From positions 1-48,997 of the forward strand of contig UQNO01000014.1 in NCBI GenBank assembly GCA_900542475.1: DNA of 48,997 nt, read 5' to 3'. The notes beneath the pieces were generated by a model. It searched no databases and was not told the DNA's origin. It saw nothing but the letters and a program-made list of their open reading frames with translations. Positions 34,313 to 43,519 of the stretch are shown piece by piece. This DNA is from an uncultured Bacteroidota bacterium. Lineage in GTDB: Bacteria > Bacteroidota > Bacteroidia > Bacteroidales > F082. Each line of letters starts with the position of its first letter. Position 1 is the first letter of the stretch. The position numbers were made by a program, and so were the translations under genes.

Positions 34313-35077
34313 ATGAGAAACTTACTTTTAATCAGCAATTCAACGAACTTTGGTGAGACATATTTGGCATGGGCGATGACCCAACTCGAACAGTTTTTTG
34401 ACAAAAATAAACTTGGCGCCGACAGCAAGGTGGCGTTTGTGCCTTTCGCAGGCGTTTTTATCGGCGGAAATCCATATCCTAAAAGTTATAGTGCTTATAC
34501 TGAAAGAGTTAAGAAAGTTTTTGACGATAAACTCGGTGTGAAAAAGTTTGTCTCGGTTCACGAAGTCGAGGATAAAGTCGGTCTTGTGAAGACTGCCGAC
34601 TGCATAGTGGTGGGCGGCGGAAATACGTTCCATCTCGTTGCTGAACTGCATAAATTCGGCTTGATGCAGGCTATAGCTGAATGCGTCAACAACGGCACGC
34701 CTTACATCGGATGGAGCGCCGGCTCAAACATTGCTTGTCCTACATTGTGCACCACAAACGATATGCCAATAGTTCAACCAGCAAGCTTTGACACATTGAA
34801 CCTCATACCGTTCCAAATAAATCCCCACTATCTCGACCCGCATCCGGAAATCGACAAGATGATTAAACACGGCGGCGAGACACGTCAGGACCGTATCAAT
34901 GAATACCTTGCGGTGCGTCAGGAGATGAAAGTTGTCGGACTGCGCGAAGCCACCGCCATCTGGGTCGTCGGCGACAAATATTTCCTCAAAGGCGGCAAGA
35001 AAACGATAGTCTTCCAATATGGAACAGAACCGCTTGAACTTGAACCAAATCAAGAGATTACAAAGTTTGTACTGTAG
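34313..35077 (+). CDS. pepE: Dipeptidase E (peptidase family S51)
   Basis: 254 residues. PepE cleaves dipeptides with N-terminal aspartate, such as Asp-X. The nucleophile elbow is GWSAGSN with S135, after the VGGGNTFHL glycine-rich loop. The INPHYLDPHPE block supplies the His and TNDMPI probably the third residue. The fold is the class I glutamine amidotransferase-like one, cytoplasmic, with no signal peptide. I chose the ATG at 34313 (MRNLLLISNS) because the upstream in-frame start at 34286 lies in the promoter. Confidence 0.94.
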   Translation: MRNLLLISNSTNFGETYLAWAMTQLEQFFDKNKLGADSKVAFVPFAGVFIGGNPYPKSYSAYTERVKKVFDDKLGVKKFVSVHEVEDKVGLVKTADCIVVGGGNTFHLVAELHKFGLMQAIAECVNNGTPYIGWSAGSNIACPTLCTTNDMPIVQPASFDTLNLIPFQINPHYLDPHPEIDKMIKHGGETRQDRINEYLAVRQEMKVVGLREATAIWVVGDKYFLKGGKKTIVFQYGTEPLELEPNQEITKFVL

Positions 35078-35115
35078 AAAAAGGAATTTTTTGTTGCACC
35101 ATTGAAAATAATGTA

Positions 35116-35123
35116 TATATTTG
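35116..35123 (+). promoter_or_regulatory. -7 promoter box for the LPP20-like envelope operon
   Basis: TATATTTG, with a TTG about 20 bases upstream. The leader to the ATG at 35294 is about 165 bases, unusually long for this window, and can fold with AGATTTG against CAAATCT at its middle. Confidence 0.5.
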
Positions 35124-35293
35124 CAAGTTGAAATAATTGTTAATCGGGCTTAAGTTCAATATAAAAAGTGTAAAAAAAAACGACGAAAGATTTGGTTGAT
35201 AATTAAATTGATAGTATTAAACAAGTCAAATCTTCCAATCATCTGGAAAAAACATAAGGAAGAAAATAAATAATCGTTTAAAAATAGTTGAAT

Positions 35294-35875
35294 ATGAAGA
35301 AATTAATCTGCATTTTAATCGCATTTATGTTTGTTTCGGTTGTTCCAGAATTAGCACTCGCTCAATCTAACGACCCTTTTGAGCAACAAACTCTCAAGGC
35401 AAGAGACAATTCGACCCAAAGAGAGAAAAAAATCAATCGAAAAAAGGCAACCGAAGTCGAAAAAGCTCCTGCATCAACTCATAAACAGGAAGTGAATAAA
35501 GAGGAACCCAAGCCAGGAACAAAAAACCAGATGACAATCTCGAACCCTTGCGACGAATGGCTTGACGTGGAGTTCGTGTCGTTGGTGGGCAGCAAATCGA
35601 CGCAGACAATTGAACTTACGATGAAAATGACCAACCGTGGCTTGAACAGAGGAATTCGTGTCGGTGAAGATTTCCTCGCTTATGATTGCGAAGGAGAGGA
35701 ACATGCGAGAAATTTTTATACATCTTACAACACTTTGACTGATATTCCCGTGAAGTTTTCTATTAACGTGCCCGGTAAGATTAACCCGTCGAAAACCGAA
35801 GTGATGCCGGTGATGAGTTTCAATCTTGGCGACTGCCGTATCGAGATGAGAAACGTGCCAATTAACTGGAAATAA
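35294..35875 (+). CDS. Secreted protein of unknown function, first gene of the envelope operon
   Basis: 193 residues. A signal peptide (about 1-23, ending LALAQ) is followed by a strongly charged low-complexity stretch (about 35-75, rich in K, E, N, P, T) that is probably flexible. The C-terminal 110 residues are beta-rich, with paired cysteines (NPCDEWLDVEFVSLVG, YDCEGEEHARNFY, GDCRIEMRNVPINW), and resemble an Ig-like fold. I do not recognise the family. It is in the same direction as five more exported proteins, with 10 bases to the next start. The ATG at 35294 is preferred to the TTG two codons upstream. Confidence 0.75.
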   Translation: MKKLICILIAFMFVSVVPELALAQSNDPFEQQTLKARDNSTQREKKINRKKATEVEKAPASTHKQEVNKEEPKPGTKNQMTISNPCDEWLDVEFVSLVGSKSTQTIELTMKMTNRGLNRGIRVGEDFLAYDCEGEEHARNFYTSYNTLTDIPVKFSINVPGKINPSKTEVMPVMSFNLGDCRIEMRNVPINWK

Positions 35876-35885
35876 ATTTGTTGTT

Positions 35886-37319
35886 ATGAAAAATATTATC
35901 AGATTTGGATTTTTAGCGTTGACTCTGATATTGGTTGCAAATAACGCATTTGCCCAGAAACATAACGAGAAACGCTCAATCCTTGACCAGCAGTATGAGG
36001 TTCAATACATAGGTGTCGGTCAAGATGGAACAAAAGTATTTACTGTGACCACAACGGCCAAAGATGCCGCTGAAGGCGTTGAGATGGCAAAACGCGACGC
36101 TGTGGCGGCCTGCCTCTTCCGCGGAATCGCCGCATCGGGCAACACCAAAGCCACCCCGGCCATAGTGTCATACACACAGGCTGAACAGAATATGGAATTC
36201 TTCGAGGGTTTTCTGGCGCTTCCGACCAAGAAAACGCCGGGAGGACAGTATCATCGTTTCATCAATAAAACAGGAAATCCACAGTCAGTGAAAAGTGGCA
36301 AGGCATATTCCGTTTCCGTAGATGTTCAAGTGCTTTACGATGAACTCGTGAAATATATGCAAGACAAAGGCTATGCCGAGAAAATCAAAAACACCGATGC
36401 CGGCAAATACGCCAAACCAATGCTGATGGTGGTGCCTTCCGATGTGTATTGCAACGAAATGGGCTATGTCCAGAAGTGGAAAGATGAAAACGGAAATGTC
36501 AAGACTGTGCCTAATTACGATATCTTCGGAAGAGAAGACAGCAGGGACCTACGTCTTGTGATAGCTTCGCTTAACGAAATTTTCAAGAACAAAGGTTTTG
36601 AAACTCAAAGCCTTGAGTTCCTGCTGAAGAGTATGAAACAGGAAGACCAGGAAAACGCCTTGGTCGGTGACGACTACGGACTTGACGGCGCTATTGCAGA
36701 ATCCCCAATCGACCGTGTCAAACGTACAGCTAACGTTGACTTCATCGTTGACCTTGATTTCGAGGTGATGGAAAAAGGCATGGGACGCTATGTCTCATTC
36801 AATATGAGAGCTGTTGACGTAAGCGCAAACGCAAGAGAAATAGCACATGCCCACGGTGACGGAAAACCTTCTAACTCGGCAACAATCAATACTTTACTTG
36901 AAGAAGCAGTGCTCAACCACATGGATTTGTTCTGTAAAAAACTTCAAGACGAGTTCGTCGATATGTCTATCCATGGTCGTCAAATTACAGTTAAAATCAA
37001 GAGAACCGATAACTCCGACTACGACTTCCTGAGAACCACCTTCGCTTTCGAAGGCGAGCAGACAACTCTCGGCGATATCATATACTATTGGCTGCAAGAC
37101 AATACTGTTGACAACAATCCTACCAGGGTTATCACCCCTAACGTCTTGACATTCAATCAGGTGATGATTCCGTTGACTAAAACAGGTCGTCGCGGAACTG
37201 TCCAACGCGTTGATACTCAAGACTATTTACAAGGTTTGCAAACATATTTGAGAAATAACTATAACATCGACGGCGCGATTTATATGCGCGGTCCGAGCGA
37301 GGTTTGGTTGGTTCTGTAA
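35886..37319 (+). CDS. Secreted DUF6175-like protein
   Basis: 477 residues with a signal peptide ending NAFAQ. The segment DAAEGVEMAKRDAVAACLFRGIA is an LPP20-type helix: an Ala-rich amphipathic helix following a strand. The rest includes a PMLMVVPSDVYCNE strand, a long helix KGFETQSLEFLLKSMKQE, and a final Gly-Ala-rich strand. I remember this layout as DUF6175 of Bacteroidales, but this is from memory only. It has no catalytic motif. Neighbours are all exported or lipidated, so it is probably a periplasmic component of one complex. There is a 15-base gap to the next gene. Confidence 0.72.
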   Translation: MKNIIRFGFLALTLILVANNAFAQKHNEKRSILDQQYEVQYIGVGQDGTKVFTVTTTAKDAAEGVEMAKRDAVAACLFRGIAASGNTKATPAIVSYTQAEQNMEFFEGFLALPTKKTPGGQYHRFINKTGNPQSVKSGKAYSVSVDVQVLYDELVKYMQDKGYAEKIKNTDAGKYAKPMLMVVPSDVYCNEMGYVQKWKDENGNVKTVPNYDIFGREDSRDLRLVIASLNEIFKNKGFETQSLEFLLKSMKQEDQENALVGDDYGLDGAIAESPIDRVKRTANVDFIVDLDFEVMEKGMGRYVSFNMRAVDVSANAREIAHAHGDGKPSNSATINTLLEEAVLNHMDLFCKKLQDEFVDMSIHGRQITVKIKRTDNSDYDFLRTTFAFEGEQTTLGDIIYYWLQDNTVDNNPTRVITPNVLTFNQVMIPLTKTGRRGTVQRVDTQDYLQGLQTYLRNNYNIDGAIYMRGPSEVWLVL

Positions 37320-37334
37320 TTAAAATTTGTTGAT

Positions 37335-37883
37335 ATGAAAAAGATAAAAATTTTAATTCTGGCAGCAATTTGCGCAATATCCGGGATTCTATGCGCCCAA
37401 GATGTAATGAGCTTCGAGCAGATGATTCCTGTGCGCGTGCTTATGCCGAAAAACGACGAAGTTAAAGGCGATGCCCTTACGGTGTTGTATAATAATATAA
37501 ATCAAGCGGTTGCGCTCAATGGCCTCGGTTCGTCAACAAATGAAAGCCGTTTCATCATCGTGACATCTGTCACAATACTTTCAAAGAATGTCACAACATC
37601 TATACCGCCTCAATATATGGCTGAAGTGGAAGTGGCGTTTTATTTCGTCGATAATATTAACAAGGTGATTCTTGCTCAAGAGATGATAACCAAAAAAGCC
37701 ATGGATGACAATGACAACAGGGCTGTCGCCAAAGCTGTTAAATCAATCAAGGCTCGTGATCCTAAATTGAAGAAACTCATCAACATAGGTAAGAAAAGAG
37801 CCGTTGAGTATTATAAGGCTATTGATGAGATGGAATCTTCGGAGGAGAACGCCGACCCTGATGTGTCTTGGATTTTTGAATAA
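37335..37883 (+). CDS. Secreted protein, possibly CsgG/LpoB-like
   Basis: 182 residues with a signal peptide (about 1-21, ending CAQD). It begins with a strand-loop region (FEQMIPVRVLMPKND), then LTVLYNNINQAVALNGLGS, then FIIVTSVTILSKNVTTSIPPQYMAEVEVAFYFVD. An N-terminal strand, a helix with variable polar residues and then a long edge-strand pair is the topology of CsgG-type and LpoB-type lipoprotein partners, but there is no lipobox here. The fold call is a weak resemblance. The C-terminus is acidic. Its gene ends 16 bases before the next start. Confidence 0.65.
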   Translation: MKKIKILILAAICAISGILCAQDVMSFEQMIPVRVLMPKNDEVKGDALTVLYNNINQAVALNGLGSSTNESRFIIVTSVTILSKNVTTSIPPQYMAEVEVAFYFVDNINKVILAQEMITKKAMDDNDNRAVAKAVKSIKARDPKLKKLINIGKKRAVEYYKAIDEMESSEENADPDVSWIFE

Positions 37884-37899
37884 AAAAATATCTTTGAAA

Positions 37900-38835
37900 A
37901 TGAGGAAATTATTTATCATAACTCTTGCGATGCTGTTGCCGGTATGTGCGTTCGCACAAAAGAAAGGCTTCAAACTTGTTGAGACGAACCTGACGGAAAA
38001 ACCCAAATGGGTCGCGGAAAGAGAGCGTCCTGATTACATTTATGTGAAAGGTCAGGAAGGCTTGAATCTTGCTGATGCAAAAGCCGCCGCAATGAAAATC
38101 GTGGTTGACGACATCTCACAGTCGGTGGCGGTGATGGTTGAGGGCGAAATCATTGATAAAACAGTTATGAGCGTCTATGGCGACAAAAGCGAATACAAGC
38201 AGGAATATATCAACAACACAAAGACAAAATTAGCGAAAATGCCGGCTATTCAAGGTATCGCAATTCAGAAAGCCGATGTCTATTACGAGCATTTCTACAA
38301 CAAGAAAACCGGCGAAGAGTATTATATGGTATATCTTCGATACCCGTTCTCCGAATTTGAAAGAAGAGATCTCATTGACGCATACAACGCTAAAGAAAAA
38401 GCAATCGACGACAAAATCAAACTTTATGATGATGAGGTGGAAACTGTTGGTAGCATTGAGGATATCAACAAAAACCTCGCTCTCTTGAGCGGATTGAAGA
38501 ATGAACTTGGCGAAGAGGATACAAGAATTCATCAAATCAACACGATAATGAATTTGTATAATGACATTTTCAAATCCATTATGATTGAAATTGTGGAAAA
38601 CAGACCTGGTCATGTGGCAGTACGCTTGGTGTACAAAGGTCGTATGATTACGACGTCGCAAAGACCAGTCGTCTCATCAACTTGCGCAGTGGGTTTTGAT
38701 GTGAGATACATCGATGGTGTTTGCCATGTCGATTTCGACAACCAATACTGCTATCCACAAGACGAGCCGACTTTGAAGATAAGATTTAGGGCCGGCAACA
38801 GCACGCCAAACAAAAAAATCAGAATTAAATTTTAA
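37900..38835 (+). CDS. Secreted LPP20-like protein
   Basis: 311 residues from the ATG at 37900, which begins a signal peptide ending CAFAQ. Residues about 35-140 fit the LPP20 pattern: PKWVAERERPDYIYVKGQE (a 'W-x-x-x-x-P-D-Y' strand), then ADAKAAAMKIVVDDISQSVAVMV, then a YYEHFYNKKTGEEYYMVYLRYPFSE strand pair. A coiled-coil-like middle (AYNAKEKAIDDKIKLYDDEVE) links to a beta-rich end with YIDGVCHVDFDNQYCYP. A longer upstream extension of the frame overlaps the preceding gene and has no signal peptide, so I do not use it. Confidence 0.75.
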   Translation: MRKLFIITLAMLLPVCAFAQKKGFKLVETNLTEKPKWVAERERPDYIYVKGQEGLNLADAKAAAMKIVVDDISQSVAVMVEGEIIDKTVMSVYGDKSEYKQEYINNTKTKLAKMPAIQGIAIQKADVYYEHFYNKKTGEEYYMVYLRYPFSEFERRDLIDAYNAKEKAIDDKIKLYDDEVETVGSIEDINKNLALLSGLKNELGEEDTRIHQINTIMNLYNDIFKSIMIEIVENRPGHVAVRLVYKGRMITTSQRPVVSSTCAVGFDVRYIDGVCHVDFDNQYCYPQDEPTLKIRFRAGNSTPNKKIRIKF

Positions 38836-38888
38836 TAATATGCGGAAGCCGAAAAGCTAGAGTAGGCAAAAATCTAAAAAAAATTACT

Positions 38889-39440
38889 ATGAAAAAATTT
38901 AGTTTATTAGTTTGCGCAGCATTGCTCGGAATGTTTGTCGTATCATGCGGCTCAAGTAAAAAAGTCACAAAAGAACCAGAAAAAGAGGCTTGTGCACAGT
39001 GCTTGTCAACAAAAGACGCCATCAGAGCCGAAGGTTCATTCATGGCACAGTATGAGAACCAGATTCCCAAGGCAAAACAGGCTGCCGCCAACAACGCCCG
39101 TCAGGAGCTCGCCCGTATAATGGAAGTTAAAATCAGCAGTGTGATTGAAGACTATTCATCAACCTACATCGATGGCGATGCACAGGAGTTCAAACAAAGT
39201 CTTAAAGACCTGAGCCGCACGGTCGTTCAACAGACAGTGAAAGGCGCTCTTCCTGCCATGCCGGGCTGGTCGGAGAAAATGAAGAACGGTACAATGTATT
39301 ATGTTTGCCTCGAAATCAGCTCAAACAACGTTCTTGACAATCTCAAAGAGAAAGTTACAAACGATGCCAAGTTGAGAACAGACTTTGAATACGAGAAATT
39401 CAAACAGATTTTCGACAAGGAAATGGAAAAAATGGAATAA
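38889..39440 (+). CDS. LPP20-family lipoprotein
   Basis: 183 residues. The lipobox FVVSC is followed by GSSKKVTKEPEK. The LPP20 core is AKQAAANNARQELARIMEVKISSVIEDYSSTY followed by helices and TMYYVCLEIS strand; the repeat-like 'A-x-x-A-R-x-E-L' helix is characteristic. LPP20 proteins were first described as Helicobacter lipoproteins of unknown function. The cysteine pair EACAQC follows the linker. Its stop codon lies 6 bases before the next gene. Confidence 0.82.
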   Translation: MKKFSLLVCAALLGMFVVSCGSSKKVTKEPEKEACAQCLSTKDAIRAEGSFMAQYENQIPKAKQAAANNARQELARIMEVKISSVIEDYSSTYIDGDAQEFKQSLKDLSRTVVQQTVKGALPAMPGWSEKMKNGTMYYVCLEISSNNVLDNLKEKVTNDAKLRTDFEYEKFKQIFDKEMEKME

Positions 39441-39446
39441 TCGACA

Positions 39447-40772
39447 GTGACTGAAAAATTACTATACGTAATTGTCGCTATTACTTGTGTCTTTACAAGT
39501 ATAAACAAAGCGTATGCGGGAAATGTATGTTCTCCCGCATACGCTGATTATGGAGAACTCCCATCTTGGTTCTTTAATCCATACGGCGCAATCGGTGTGT
39601 CGGACATGAATCTCGACTCGGTGACAGCTGTCAATCAGGCTGTTGTAAGAGCGATGTTTTTGCATGCCGTATCCCAAAAACTGAAAATGTCGTCGGTGTA
39701 TGAACTTTATTACCACCTGGAAAATGATAGAAACAACAATATTGACAACCAAAAATCTCACTGTTTCGCAGATTTTGAAACCTCAATCAGCGGCTACGGC
39801 TATGACATAATTGACATTTGTTTTACCAAATATGACGAAGCTATAGTTATGCTGAACATATATGATGATTATGACGAAAACAATGAAAAAACAGCCGATT
39901 TCAACGGCTCATACATGTTCTATTACGATGGAACGATGAAAAATCCGGAATATGGTGACACCTTCAGGTTGAAGATGTGTGTTCCCCGCGAGGAAATTAA
40001 GAACTTGGAGTGGCTCTCTATAACTGAAAACCGTTATTCTGCTCAATTATCAACAATTGACTCGCTAACAAACAATGTGATTGAAAAATATTATGATTAT
40101 GGAAATGGAGGCAAGGTGTCGAGAAAAGTAGTTAATCAAAACACCAAACATGGACTTTGGCACAGTATTGCAGACACATTTATGCAAGCTCTGACGAATT
40201 TTACTCCACAACAAGCCATAATTAAAAGTACAAACAGAATGATTACCGATTATCAGTCTCTTAATCAAGATGCTGATTATCGTGACAAAGTGCAGGATAT
40301 TGCCCGAATGATATATAAAGCAGATTTGTCGTGCATAATTAATGGCATGGAATGTGATAACGGCATGATGTATGTGGATTGGAAAGTGTCGGAATTAAAC
40401 AAAACGGAAGCAAATCCCCCCGAGAAAACAAAATTCATTTATGAATCGCACGGCTATCAGGCTGTTGTGGGTTCTGATAAATCAAAGGCACGTAATGAGT
40501 CAAGGCGTATCGCTTTGATAAGTGCTGAAAATGAAATCGCCAAAATGGCAAATTTTAGAATAAGTGAGTTGTCCGATGACTTTTCAATCAGTTATGACAA
40601 TGATTATTATCAAAGATATGTTGATACAGCGCAAATATCTACTAAATTGATGCTTAAAGATGTTCGGGAAGTTGTTATTGCCGAGCCTGAACTGAAAAAC
40701 GGTGTTTATTGCTCGAAAATAAAGGCAAGTGTAAATAATAACTGCATTATTTCGTTAGATAATAAAAAGTAG
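39447..40772 (+). CDS. Secreted protein with two LPP20-like segments
   Basis: 441 residues. It starts with GTG (six bases after the previous stop); the N-terminus is a signal peptide (LLYVIVAITCVFTSINKAYAG). LPP20-like segments are seen near residues 35-90 (GELPSWFFNPYGAIGVSDMN, then AVVRAMFLHAVSQKLKMSSVYEL) and near 340-400 (GYQAVVGSDKSKARNESRRIALISAENEIAKMANFRISEL). An acidic strand-rich middle links them. It is the last of six exported proteins before the calcium-type ATPase. No ATG is available that would keep the signal peptide, so the GTG start is likely. Confidence 0.72.
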   Translation: MTEKLLYVIVAITCVFTSINKAYAGNVCSPAYADYGELPSWFFNPYGAIGVSDMNLDSVTAVNQAVVRAMFLHAVSQKLKMSSVYELYYHLENDRNNNIDNQKSHCFADFETSISGYGYDIIDICFTKYDEAIVMLNIYDDYDENNEKTADFNGSYMFYYDGTMKNPEYGDTFRLKMCVPREEIKNLEWLSITENRYSAQLSTIDSLTNNVIEKYYDYGNGGKVSRKVVNQNTKHGLWHSIADTFMQALTNFTPQQAIIKSTNRMITDYQSLNQDADYRDKVQDIARMIYKADLSCIINGMECDNGMMYVDWKVSELNKTEANPPEKTKFIYESHGYQAVVGSDKSKARNESRRIALISAENEIAKMANFRISELSDDFSISYDNDYYQRYVDTAQISTKLMLKDVREVVIAEPELKNGVYCSKIKASVNNNCIISLDNKK

Positions 40773-40790
40773 TTTTGTTTTTTATAGGTT

Positions 40791-43517
40791 ATGAAATATC
40801 AAGGGCTTGATTACAAACAGGTGGAAGAGAGCCGTGCAAAGCACGGCTTTAATATTCTCACTCCTCCTAAAAAGGAGTCTATTTTTCGTCAGTTTTTGGA
40901 TAAGTTCAAGGATTCGATAATACAGATTCTGCTGATAACCCTCGCACTTTCTATCGGAGTGTCTGTGTATCAATATATTACCACTGATGAGGGGCTGAAT
41001 GTTTTGTTTGAGCCATTGGGAATTTTCATAGCCATCATATTGGCTACATGCGTCGGATTCATATTCGAGGTAAACGCCAACAAAAAATTCGATATCCTCA
41101 ATCAAGTTAATGACGAGGAAACGGTAAAAGTTATTCGCGACGGTAATGTCACTCTTATTCAGCGACGCGAAATTGTCGTTGGCGATATTGTGATTATTGA
41201 AACAGGCGATGAGGTGCCGGCAGACGGTATTCTTTTAGACGCCTTTTCATTGCAGGTAAATGAATCAGACCTCACAGGCGAGCCGATGGCGCGAAAAACC
41301 ACCGATGAGAAAGAATTTGATAAAGAAGCCACATATCCTTCAAATTGGGTTATGCGAGGCAGTAAAATCATTGACGGTCATGCTGTTATGCAGGTGGAAA
41401 AGGTCGGCGATGCCACCGAATGGGGCAAGGTCTATAAAGGCTCTCAAATAAACAACAATGTTAAAACACCTTTGAATATCCAGCTCGATAAACTTGGACA
41501 TGTTATTTGCAATGCAAGCTATATCATTGCCGCCGTAATAATCGTGATGCGTTTTATAATGTATTTTGTTCATATTGACGGCATTGGTGACGGCATTGAC
41601 TGGCTTGGATTCACACAATATGCGCTAAATACATTGATGATGGCAGTTACGATTATCGTGGTGGCTGTTCCGGAGGGTCTCCCGATGAGTGTGACCTTAA
41701 GTCTTGCGTTGAGTATGCGCAGAATGTTGATTACCAACAATTTGGTTAGAAAATTGCACGCATGTGAAACAATGGGGGCTGCCACCGTCATTTGCACCGA
41801 TAAAACCGGCACGCTCACACAAAACCAAATGAGTGTCAACGATATGCTGTCATATTGTGAGTGTGATGATGTGTTAAAGGAATGTATTTCGGCTAATACA
41901 ACCGCTTTCCTTGATTTTACGAATAATGAAAAAATTAAGGCGATAGGCAATCCTACAGAGGGAGCTCTCCTGCTATGGCTTTATGATAAAGGTGTCAACT
42001 ATAACGATTATAGAGATGACACGAAACTTCTCTATCAGGTGCCGTTTTCCACGAAATATAAGTTTATGGCTACCATTGTTGAGTCTAAAACATTCAACAA
42101 GCCTATGTTTTATCTGAAAGGAGCTCCGGAGATAATTCTTGCGCATTGTGATAAAATAGCGACAAAAGATGGAGTCGTTGACATAGAGCCATATCGTGAA
42201 ACTCTTGTTGGTCAGATAAGTGCATATAATGACAAGGCAATGAGAACGTTGGCGTTGGCATACAAAACAGCGGACCCCAACGAGCAATCTTTCGATCCGC
42301 AAACAGATAATCTCGTCGCCGATAATCTTATATTTATTGCTGTCGCTGCTATTGCCGACCCAATTCGTGATGATGTCTCGGATTCGGTGGCGACATGTAT
42401 GCGGGCTGGTATTGACGTAAAGATTGTGACTGGCGACACTCCTGGAACAGCTATTGAAATAGGTCGTCAACTGGGATTATGGAAAGATACCGATCAAAAG
42501 GATTTCAATCACATCTCGGGTAAGGATTTCGAGGCTCTTTCCGATGAGGAGGCGAAACGTCGCATACCGATGATAAAGATCATGTCGCGTGCCCGACCTA
42601 TGGATAAAGAACGATTGGTGCGTTTGCAGCAGGCTTATGGCGAGGTCGTGGCTGTCACAGGAGACGGCACCAATGACGCTCCCGCACTGAAGGCTGCTCA
42701 AGTAGGACTCTCTATGGGTGATGGCACGACGGTGGCGAAGGAGGCTTCGGATATCACAATCCTCGACAACTCATTTAACAGCATCGTCCGCGCAGTGATG
42801 TGGGGCCGCTCCTTATATCTGAATATTCAACGTTTTGTGCTGTTCCAGATGACTATCAACGTGGCTGCATGTCTTGTGGTGATGCTGGGAGCGTTGCTTG
42901 GCACCGATGCAGTGCTCACTGTAACTCAAATGCTTTGGGTCAATCTGATAATGGATACATTCGCCGCTCTCGCCCTGGCGTCATTGCCGCCTTCTGACAG
43001 CGTGATGAATGAGAAACCTCGCGCTAAAAACGCTCACATACTCACAAAACCGATGATAAACTCAATCATAGTCGTCGGTATGTTGTTTGTGCTGATAATG
43101 CACGGATTCGTGCAATATTTCAAACACGTTGAAGTGAACTCTCTGATGTGCTTCTCCGTCAAGGATTATTTGTCAAACTTCTTTAATTTCAATATCGCTG
43201 ACGCGAAAAAATATACGACATACGAGCATTCATTGACGTTTACGATATTCGTGTTCCTGCAGTTCTGGAATCTTTTTAACGCGAAAGCGTATCACACGGG
43301 AAAATCAGCCTTTTGCAATATAACAAAGTCATTCGGCGGTTTTGAACTCGCCTTGCTGATAATTCTCATCGGACAGTTTGTCATAGTCACTTTTGGTGGT
43401 GAGATGTTCTGCGTCGAGCCCCTGAAATGGCAGGAGTGGCTCATCTGTTTCATCGGGACAAGCCCCGTGCTCGTTATTGGTGAACTAATACGATTTTTCA
43501 AGAAAGATAATTTTTGA
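40791..43517 (+). CDS. P-type ATPase, calcium-transporting (PMCA/SERCA-like)
   Basis: 908 residues. Phosphorylation site DKTGTLT with D337; the transmembrane motif VPEGLP with E295 belongs to the calcium/IIB type; hinge GDGTNDAP begins at G624. An N-terminal cation-ATPase segment (ESRAKHGFNILTPPKKES), the actuator motif SDLTGEP and the nucleotide-site block FYLKGAPEIIL are also present. It has ten hydrophobic segments, as expected, and pumps Ca2+ (or possibly Mn2+) out of the cytoplasm. Bacteroidetes homologues are annotated as calcium-translocating P-type ATPase, PMCA-type. It follows the envelope operon with a gap of 18 bases, so read-through is likely; aroQ starts two bases after its stop. 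Confidence 0.94.
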   Translation: MKYQGLDYKQVEESRAKHGFNILTPPKKESIFRQFLDKFKDSIIQILLITLALSIGVSVYQYITTDEGLNVLFEPLGIFIAIILATCVGFIFEVNANKKFDILNQVNDEETVKVIRDGNVTLIQRREIVVGDIVIIETGDEVPADGILLDAFSLQVNESDLTGEPMARKTTDEKEFDKEATYPSNWVMRGSKIIDGHAVMQVEKVGDATEWGKVYKGSQINNNVKTPLNIQLDKLGHVICNASYIIAAVIIVMRFIMYFVHIDGIGDGIDWLGFTQYALNTLMMAVTIIVVAVPEGLPMSVTLSLALSMRRMLITNNLVRKLHACETMGAATVICTDKTGTLTQNQMSVNDMLSYCECDDVLKECISANTTAFLDFTNNEKIKAIGNPTEGALLLWLYDKGVNYNDYRDDTKLLYQVPFSTKYKFMATIVESKTFNKPMFYLKGAPEIILAHCDKIATKDGVVDIEPYRETLVGQISAYNDKAMRTLALAYKTADPNEQSFDPQTDNLVADNLIFIAVAAIADPIRDDVSDSVATCMRAGIDVKIVTGDTPGTAIEIGRQLGLWKDTDQKDFNHISGKDFEALSDEEAKRRIPMIKIMSRARPMDKERLVRLQQAYGEVVAVTGDGTNDAPALKAAQVGLSMGDGTTVAKEASDITILDNSFNSIVRAVMWGRSLYLNIQRFVLFQMTINVAACLVVMLGALLGTDAVLTVTQMLWVNLIMDTFAALALASLPPSDSVMNEKPRAKNAHILTKPMINSIIVVGMLFVLIMHGFVQYFKHVEVNSLMCFSVKDYLSNFFNFNIADAKKYTTYEHSLTFTIFVFLQFWNLFNAKAYHTGKSAFCNITKSFGGFELALLIILIGQFVIVTFGGEMFCVEPLKWQEWLICFIGTSPVLVIGELIRFFKKDNF

Positions 43518-43519
43518 TT

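Noticed and set aside
35886..37319. Curli-type secretion system
   Set aside because: Only a weak CsgG-like resemblance in one neighbour; no CsgA-like repeats, CsgE or CsgF were found.
37804..37899. Longer start of the LPP20-like protein
   Set aside because: It overlaps the upstream gene by 80 bases and lacks a signal peptide, while the ATG at 37900 begins one.
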